A stretch of 64,000 nt of DNA from Paenalicyclobacillus mengziensis (GTDB lineage Bacteria > Bacillota > Bacilli > Alicyclobacillales > Alicyclobacillaceae): the NCBI RefSeq assembly GCF_017298635.1, contig NZ_CP071182.1, positions 1,240,001-1,304,000 on the forward strand, written 5' to 3'. A program made the position numbers and the translations under genes. The first letter of the stretch is position 1, and the number at the start of each line of letters is the position of its first letter. The notes under the pieces are model-generated. The model saw nothing but the letters and a program-made list of their open reading frames with translations, ran no database searches and was not told the DNA's origin. Below are positions 58,849 to 64,000 of the stretch, in pieces.

Positions 58849-60327
58849 ATGGCGAAATCCAGTATATCACAACACGCGCAATCTGGTTTGGTTCCTTTCC
58901 CCTTGATTCCCCGTCAATGGGAACAGTATATGGATGTTCCGTTTGTTATCCCCGCACTGACTTTCCCTTGGGACATCTTTCGAAGCATTGAGCAGGAATA
59001 CTACCGGCATCTATACGACTCGTTGCGTGAGGAACGGATAAATCGGTCGGAAGAAACCAGCAACGTCACCAAATCTGCTCTCGGGCTAGAACTTCCGACA
59101 CCAACAGAACAGGCGGATGATACGCCGGCAGCCAGACGAAGTCGCTCAGGACGCAAACCCCACGACTTTATGCCCATGATGCGTGCGTTCGAACTGGCTC
59201 GATTGCTATACGTCGAGATGATGGCAGAGAGTGTCTACCTGCAGGTACGCTCCAACCCGTTGTTTGCTGAAGCTTGCGGGTTTACAGGCAAACTCCCTAG
59301 CTACCGCTCGTTTGCCCGCTTCGACGACATCATGACGAACTTCGGATTATGGGATAAGGCTCGACAGCTAGTCGTTATGTTCAATCTGAAGCAGGGCGTG
59401 CTAGATGCCGAAGACGCGCTGGTTGCCGACACGACACATGTTGAAGCAGAAGCGACATACGGAAAGCAGATGAAAATCTGCGGCCACAAAGAAGACTGTA
59501 ATTGCCCTACCGTCCCCACGGACGACAACGTGGGTATTGTTCGCAAGAGTAACGCTGTATCTTACATTGGTCACAAAGTTTCGTTACTCAGTGGCGCAAA
59601 GGGACAACTCCCGCTTACCCGAGAGGTGTGCAAGGGTGGAGAACACGATGCCTTCACTTTGCTGCCTACACTTGAGAGATTCAAATCCGAATTTGAGGAA
59701 CTGGTACAGTCTGTGCAATATGTACTTGCCGATGGGATTTACCAGAGCCCAAAGAACCAGCAGACAACAAAGGATGTACTTGGGGCGAAACTGGTTGCTC
59801 CCATTAATCCCAGGGGCCGACAGGACAAACCGAGCGATGTACGTGGAATTAATATGGTTGACCGCTACGGGGTACCTCATTGCATCGCTGGACACAAGAT
59901 GGAGTTGAAAGGGTGTGACCTCAAGAAGGAACAGTACATATTCACGTGTCCAGTTCACAACCCTCAGGCAAAACAGGAAGGGCTTGTCTGCCCTCAGCAC
60001 AAGCACATTGAGTGTTGCAGCGGTGCCACACAAGGCCGGGTGCTTCGGGTGGATTTTTCGACAACACCTCAGGTCGATCCCGAGTTCCCACAGCACAGCC
60101 GTACATTCGATACGCTGTATGACGCCCGAACAGGGATTGAGCGAATCATTGGAATGCTGAAAGACGGGTACAGTTTACGGCGCGTGCACAAACGTGGACG
60201 TAAGGCGGTAGAGGCACACGTCGACCAAGCCATCCTCTGCATGCATGTGATGGCATACTGCGCTTACGTTCAAACCGGAACAGCGAACCGAGGATGGTCA
60301 CGCAGTCAACTGAAGCGGGCTCAATAA
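58849..60327 (+). CDS. DDE transposase of a third IS, family uncertain
   Basis: 492 aa from the ATG at 58849, which follows AAAGGAG; an upstream frame to 58711 is open but has no ribosome site. Core residues: LVADTTHVEAEATYG (first Asp), VQYVLADGIYQSPKNQQTTK (second Asp) and DARTGIERIIGMLKDGYSLR (Glu), a YREK-like helix. A Cys/His-rich insert (CGHKEDCNCP, CPVHNPQ, CPQHKHIECC) recalls IS1182 and related groups. I could not fix the element's ends; short AAGTCGACG repeats occur in inverted order near 58810 and 60412. Confidence 0.8.
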   Translation: MAKSSISQHAQSGLVPFPLIPRQWEQYMDVPFVIPALTFPWDIFRSIEQEYYRHLYDSLREERINRSEETSNVTKSALGLELPTPTEQADDTPAARRSRSGRKPHDFMPMMRAFELARLLYVEMMAESVYLQVRSNPLFAEACGFTGKLPSYRSFARFDDIMTNFGLWDKARQLVVMFNLKQGVLDAEDALVADTTHVEAEATYGKQMKICGHKEDCNCPTVPTDDNVGIVRKSNAVSYIGHKVSLLSGAKGQLPLTREVCKGGEHDAFTLLPTLERFKSEFEELVQSVQYVLADGIYQSPKNQQTTKDVLGAKLVAPINPRGRQDKPSDVRGINMVDRYGVPHCIAGHKMELKGCDLKKEQYIFTCPVHNPQAKQEGLVCPQHKHIECCSGATQGRVLRVDFSTTPQVDPEFPQHSRTFDTLYDARTGIERIIGMLKDGYSLRRVHKRGRKAVEAHVDQAILCMHVMAYCAYVQTGTANRGWSRSQLKRAQ

Positions 60328-60420
60328 AATGAAACTTATCCGCAGCAACTGAGACTGGTCGAACCTACCCTGGATTTCCTACGTCCACTTTTGCCAATAG
60401 CAACGAACATCCGTCGACTT

Positions 60421-60495
60421 CCAGGAACGGAACGCCCTGACCGGCCGAGTTCTGGGGCATTCGACCGTACTTTCAGGTACTCCAACCGTCCTCCA
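60421..60495 (-). repeat. 75-bp dispersed repeat, copy B
   Basis: The reverse complement matches 51261-51335 at about 64 of 75 positions, including the core AATGCCCCAGAACTCGGC. The two copies are inverted and 9.1 kb apart. Confidence 0.75.
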
Positions 60496-60639
60496 AAGTA
60501 ATTTTGGCAACGGCTCTTGGGCAAGCCGTACGCCTCGATTGTGAATGAATATACGTTTCCCGTGCCGACGCCGAAACGTCGCGATTGGGCAGGTATCCTG
60601 AAGAAGAGTAGAGAAGATTACGGTTCCCGCTTTATTAAG

Positions 60640-61094
60640 AAGCCGTTCAGTCATCTGTCCCGGGAACTTTGCGTTGGTGCCGACCGAGATCGTATTGGTG
60701 GCATGGATCAAGGGACCGATGCACGGTGCAGCATACGTGTTGGGAGTCACAATGGCTGCGATGAGTATCGGCAGGTAGTTGGAGGTATGCGCTAAAGAAA
60801 CTGTCCAAGGTGCTATTGGTTCGTACTGCGCTTATCATAGGGCTGGCGTCAACAGGGCTGTGTATTGGCTTTATCGGATTCGATACAAATCAGTTTTATG
60901 CAGTGGTGATGCTACTGGTTGTGGGCTTCGAAATGGGTGTAATGAATGGGGCGATTGGGTCCTTTTACTTACTCACAATTGAACCAGAATTTTGAGGAAG
61001 GACACTGTCTACGCTTAGAGCAGTGGCAAGCTTGGCAGCGCCTGCGGGTGCAGCAATATACGGTGTACTGATGGTTCATGTACCCCTTCAATGA
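60640..61094 (+). pseudogene. MFS transporter remnant, multiple frameshifts
   Basis: Three frames carry pieces of one transporter: GAAYVLGVTMAAMSIGR then stop near 60777; VLLVRTALIIGLASTGLCIG to YLLTIEPEF at 60995; and STLRAVASLAAPAGAAIYGV to VPLQ at 61094. The 5' half is absent. It resembles DHA-type exporters. Confidence 0.7.
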
Positions 61095-61159
61095 CACTCC
61101 GCCTTTGTTAGGTTAAGGCGGGACGAACGCTCAGACGGATAAGGGTTTCTAGAAGGGAG

Positions 61160-61375
61160 ATGGGATTTTTGTCCTGCAAGTTTGATTTCGACGAGGAAGT
61201 CACAGTTGTCGAACAAAGTGAATATCACGGGATGGTAGGATTTGTGATCGACAGACATGCTGGAGGGATACCCTTAGCGACCGGGTTCGGAAATACTGAG
61301 TGGTTCTATACGGTAAAGCTCAGTAATGGACAAAAGCACACCTTCTCTGAAGCGTCGATTCAGCGTTTGAAGTAG
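61160..61375 (+). CDS. hypothetical protein, 68-71 aa
   Basis: A small soluble, beta-rich protein (EEVTVVEQSEYHGMVGFVID, then FYTVKLSNGQKHTFSE), like a small KOW/SH3-type barrel. ATG 61160 overlaps its own AGAAGGGAG site; TTG 61169, 9 nt after that site, may be the true start. No family recognised. Confidence 0.6.
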   Translation: MGFLSCKFDFDEEVTVVEQSEYHGMVGFVIDRHAGGIPLATGFGNTEWFYTVKLSNGQKHTFSEASIQRLK

Positions 61376-61441
61376 ACTCCAATCCGTTTACCGCCTAATT
61401 AATTGTATAATAATGGGCTGCGAAGCGTGTGCAGTATTTTC

Positions 61442-61873
61442 ATGTCTGTGATTCGCTACTGGTTTCGTCTAGGGGGGATTGTTCTGCAGTACAAGATAAA
61501 GGCAAGCTCACCATTGCAACCTTGGGGTGCACTCTGTGGTTCTATGGCTGCCCTGAGTACTGTGTTGCCATATTCATATCGTGGTATCGGACTTGTACTA
61601 TCCATGTCACTGTTGGTGGGCTTACTAGTACTGATGGTCTACGTCTTCCGAAAACATCGTGACCTTTCATTTACAGATTATGCGCTTACGTTTTATAAGC
61701 ACATGATCACAGTCGCAGAGATTAAGTACATCTTTGTTCCAGATAAACCCTCGTTGATTATCGTTCGCCGTCATAACCGAAGACCTGACGTCACCATTGC
61801 ATTTGACCGGAATATTGCTGGCGAATTTTTATCTGAACTTCGCACGTGGGGTGGAAAAACGAAGTCAAACTAA
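61442..61873 (+). CDS. hypothetical membrane protein, PH-like C-terminus
   Basis: About 143 aa. Two helices near the start (GALCGSMAALSTVLPYSYRG and VLSMSLLVGLLVLMVYVF) are followed by a soluble part with HMITVAEIKYIFVPDKPSLI, similar in plan to bacterial PH-domain membrane proteins. The start is uncertain: ATG 61442 has no ribosome site, while a CTG at 61484 follows AGGGGGG at the right spacing. Confidence 0.55.
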   Translation: MSVIRYWFRLGGIVLQYKIKASSPLQPWGALCGSMAALSTVLPYSYRGIGLVLSMSLLVGLLVLMVYVFRKHRDLSFTDYALTFYKHMITVAEIKYIFVPDKPSLIIVRRHNRRPDVTIAFDRNIAGEFLSELRTWGGKTKSN

Positions 61874-62039
61874 AAACTGAACGCTCATTCAAAAAAAGGT
61901 AAATAATAGATGGTTATTCTAATTACAGATAACGAAACCATAATTTATAAATATGCATTCGTAGTTATAGCGGTGATCTAGGAGTATGGGGCAGAAGAAT
62001 TGAATAGCGCCACAATCAAAAACGCTAGGAGTAATCGTT

Positions 62040-62501
62040 ATGAACATCACTCGAACAACAGATTTCGAACTGATTGCACGCTTGAATAAGCCCATACATG
62101 AATTGCATGCATCCATGTATCCTCAATATTTCAGGGAATATGACTTCGAGGCGATTCGAGATTCCTTTGAAAAGTTAGTAAAGGACAATTCGTTTGTCTT
62201 TCTGCTTCTGCAGGATGGGAATGAATCGCTTGGATATGCATGGGTGGAGTTGAGAAATTACTCTGAAACCGTGTTTACCAAAGCACGGCAAGCATTGTTT
62301 GTCCATCAAATAAGCATAGTGAATGACCAAAAACAGCGGGGATATGGAACAGCGTTGATGAACCACATATACGACATAGCCCGAGAACAGAGCATCGAAA
62401 CAGTGGAATTGGATTACTGGGCTAACAATGAAGCTGCGAAGAACTTTTACAGCAAACAAGGATTTACTGGCTATCGTGAATTTGTGTACAAGGGTGTCTG
62501 A
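62040..62501 (+). CDS. GNAT acetyltransferase
   Basis: 153 aa. The acetyl-CoA loop is QKQRGYGTALMNHI (the QRGYGT core), preceded by LFVHQISIVND and followed by ANNEAAKNFYSKQGF, as in N-acetyltransferases of the RimI-like group. Substrate unknown. Weak ribosome site (TAGGAG). Confidence 0.88.
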   Translation: MNITRTTDFELIARLNKPIHELHASMYPQYFREYDFEAIRDSFEKLVKDNSFVFLLLQDGNESLGYAWVELRNYSETVFTKARQALFVHQISIVNDQKQRGYGTALMNHIYDIAREQSIETVELDYWANNEAAKNFYSKQGFTGYREFVYKGV

Positions 62502-62731
62502 GCCTTTGAGCAACTTGGGCCGGTATGCACGAAACTTAAATCCAGGACTGCATGAACATGCAGGGTACCACAGTTACTGCTTGCGTCGCAACAGGGCAGG
62601 AATGTTGAGAAACGCTTGGGCAGTAATCAATTTAAGACTCTTTTTTGTTATATGTAATATAATGGTATTGTATCGGATAGGCGGTAATCTGTAGGAGTAT
62701 TTCATTTATCGGTGTGTTTGGAGGTGGAATA

Positions 62732-63073
62732 ATGAAAAAAGCTATGGTCATTACGCTGTGTGTTAGTGCAATTGTTTCTATTTTGGCGATTGTACTTAAC
62801 GGGGTCACGCATGATAGTCGTTGGGTATTTGCAGATATCATGTTGGGCTTCATATTTCTTTTGGCGGCTGGTTTGGGATTGGGCGCTAATGCGGGCGACG
62901 GCGGTAGAAGCGTCTTTTTAAGGAAGAAATTTCAAGAAATGTATCAAGACCAACCTGGAAAGATCCAGAAACTTAACAAGAAAGCCGCAACGTCGTCTAT
63001 TTATTGTTTGTGCATCGGGTTGCCCAACTTCCTTCTCCCACTTGTCGCAGCGGTCTTGCATTCCTACCATTAA
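62732..63073 (+). CDS. hypothetical membrane protein, 113 aa
   Basis: ATG 62732 with GGAGGTGG 6 nt upstream. Three hydrophobic segments (MVITLCVSAIVSILAIVL, WVFADIMLGFIFLLAAGLGL and SIYCLCIGLPNFLLPLVAAV) with a charged cytoplasmic loop between the second and third. Family not recognised. Confidence 0.65.
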   Translation: MKKAMVITLCVSAIVSILAIVLNGVTHDSRWVFADIMLGFIFLLAAGLGLGANAGDGGRSVFLRKKFQEMYQDQPGKIQKLNKKAATSSIYCLCIGLPNFLLPLVAAVLHSYH

Positions 63074-63397
63074 AAGCACGTGTGTTTACGCCTTGATTAT
63101 TTGTCGTCATTGTCCGCGAGTTGACTATGAAAGTCGTAATCCAAGGAGTGCAGGAATTTGTCGATAAATGGAGAAAACGCCATCTGAGCCGAGTAGGTCC
63201 AGGTGGCGTTTCCATCTGCGCAGGGTAACGGAAGGGTACAAAAAAGGTTTGGCCGCCTTCCCTTCCCTTCCCTTCCCTAATTCGAGGCCGAAATGGCACT
63301 CTTGTATGCCTAGCGTATATGTTGATTGTGAGTCCTGGTCCATCGCTTACTCCCGCAAGACATGCCTCGCATTTACTGCCGACACCTTTGTACATAC
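63074..63397. other. intergenic region with one hairpin
   Basis: No gene. GGAGAAAACGCCA (63170-63182) pairs with TGGCGTTTCC (63204-63213). A CTTCC pentamer repeat lies near 63257-63278. The sequence becomes group II intron-like at about 63398. Confidence 0.5.
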
Positions 63398-63399
63398 GT

Positions 63400-63633
63400 C
63401 AGCGCTCAGGACTAATTCAGCGCCTTCTAGCCGACACTTGTGAACTGTGTGAGTCTCATGACAACATCGAGGTGCACAATATTCGAGACTTGAAAGACCT
63501 TAGACGCAAAGGAAACAGGGAGCAACCTGAATGGGTTAAGAACATGGCAGCACGGAGACGAAAGACACTTATCGTCTGCCGCAAATGTCATGAAGACATC
63601 ACGCTGGACGCCAATAACCGAGACCTGGAATGA
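63400..63633 (+). pseudogene. group II intron protein, HNH-domain fragment
   Basis: Reads LIQRLLADTCELCESHDNIE and later WVKNMAARRRKTLIVCRKCH, nearly the same as residues 520-590 of the intact protein of intron B. Reverse transcriptase and maturase parts are missing. Confidence 0.85.
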
Positions 63634-63642
63634 GACATCGGA

Positions 63643-63676
63643 GAGCCGGGAGCAGTGAAAGCTGCAAGCCCGGTTC
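63643..63676 (+). ncRNA. domain V of the right-hand intron fragment
   Basis: 34 nt from GAGCCGGG to CCCGGTTC with GTGAAAG loop region, the same fold as at 18467-18500. Confidence 0.82.
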
Positions 63677-63734
63677 GGAGGGGGATCGACGGAAAAGGGC
63701 TTCTCCTTAGTACCTCGTCGGCGGTCTACCCTAC

Positions 63735-63810
63735 CGCACGTCCGGTTCGGGGAAGGGCTCGGGCGCCAAACTACCCCTTCAAGGGGCGGGTCGGCCCGGG
63801 CCTATTCTAC
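63735..63810 (+). ncRNA. 3' end of a third group II intron (domain V end plus domain VI)
   Basis: CGCACGTCCGGTTC (63735-63748) is the 3' strand of a domain V, followed by a GC-rich domain VI-like stem and the end ATTCTAC at 63810. The 5' part of this host intron is not in the window. Confidence 0.75.
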
Positions 63811-64000
63811 AGAGGAGCGGCGTGAATTGTGCTATGATTTACTCAATCTAAAGCGCGAAGGGGTATGCCTGTGATTGAGTTCAAACCAGTCCTCAATAAA
63901 AATTTCTAGGGGATTGGTAAGTGACCGATCCCCAAGTTCGAAGGGGTATGGTGGCCCCATCTGTCAAGACAACATTTTTTAATCTGTAAGCTATAGTCTA
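63811..64000. other. right edge, no gene assigned
   Basis: A hairpin GGGGATTGGT...ACCGATCCCC (63909-63933) is seen. A short frame ending IEFKPVLNKNF (stop at 63907-63909) with GAAGGGG upstream is too short to judge. Confidence 0.4.

Larger units (their letters stand above)
63398..63734 (+). mobile_element. group II intron B-like fragment, 3' end only
   Basis: From CAGCGCTCAGGACTAATTCAG onward it matches intron B (18222-18558): end of the HNH domain, domain V (63643-63676, 34 nt), domain VI, and the same terminal CTACCCTAC. It is followed directly by the last 14 nt of another intron's domain V. Confidence 0.87.

Noticed and set aside
60517..60795. 92-aa plus-strand frame
   Set aside because: Its second half is the wrong frame of an MFS remnant that can be read in the other frames.

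Overview
The window looks like a chromosome segment from a spore-forming, mid-GC member of the Bacillota, most likely Alicyclobacillus or a close relative. The evidence is strong GGAGG-type ribosome binding sites with many GTG/TTG starts, a YjcZ-like sporulation miniprotein, catabolite-repression-type cre sites, and a repetitive secreted protein whose C-terminus carries the stalk-like modules (YMPIWYV / FMPILYL followed by WDG.TW.L) common in that group. The genus is an inference from these features; no rRNA is present.

Layout. (1) 1-3064, minus strand: a CBASS-type defence operon with two paralogous CD-NTases flanking one membrane-anchored SAVED effector; the last gene runs off the left edge. 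(2) 3606-12735: a serine recombinase and a complete Tn7-like tnsABC plus tnsD/tniQ set, followed by an SF2 helicase and a small Cys/His protein that look like cargo. (3) 12873-18613: a nest of mobile DNA, with a duplicated 148-bp element of unknown nature, an IS1634-like IS with a clear target duplication, a 5'-truncated group II intron, and an intact second group II intron sitting inside domain V of the first (a twintron). (4) 18722-24483: a VapBC-type module, a giant Gly-Gly-Thr repeat surface protein split by a one-base frameshift, an IS21 relic and a GGDEF protein.

(5) 24717-34677: a sulfur/persulfide region (TauE-type exporter, TusA-rhodanese, DsrE-like protein, CstR-type repressor, CoA-disulfide reductase-rhodanese) in which three sites share the pattern ATACN-N6-GGTAT, suggesting one CstR regulon. 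Membrane proteins of unrelated function (COG4705/DUF347, ClC, DUF421, SHOCT) lie between. (6) 36173-50974: the housekeeping core. A minus-strand thrC-thrB-hom operon diverges from a nine-gene plus-strand operon, ilvE-ilvD-ilvB-ilvN-ilvC-leuA-leuB-leuC-leuD. Together they convert aspartate semialdehyde to threonine and make valine and leucine; the isoleucine branch lacks only threonine deaminase here. The 528-bp divergent region holds two cre sites just upstream of a good sigma-A promoter.

(7) 51261-64000: a decayed accessory zone with three IS elements, two with recognisable target duplications, a TetR/MFS efflux pair, two GNAT acetyltransferases, and several broken genes whose breakpoints can be read exactly (a 22-bp tandem duplication, an IS inserted in a 45-codon gene, MBL-fold and MFS remnants). 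At the right edge, a second copy of the nested group II intron lineage again ends exactly 14 nt before the end of another intron's domain V. That recurrent insertion into group II intron domain V, and the two-cyclase CBASS, are the most interesting signals in the window.
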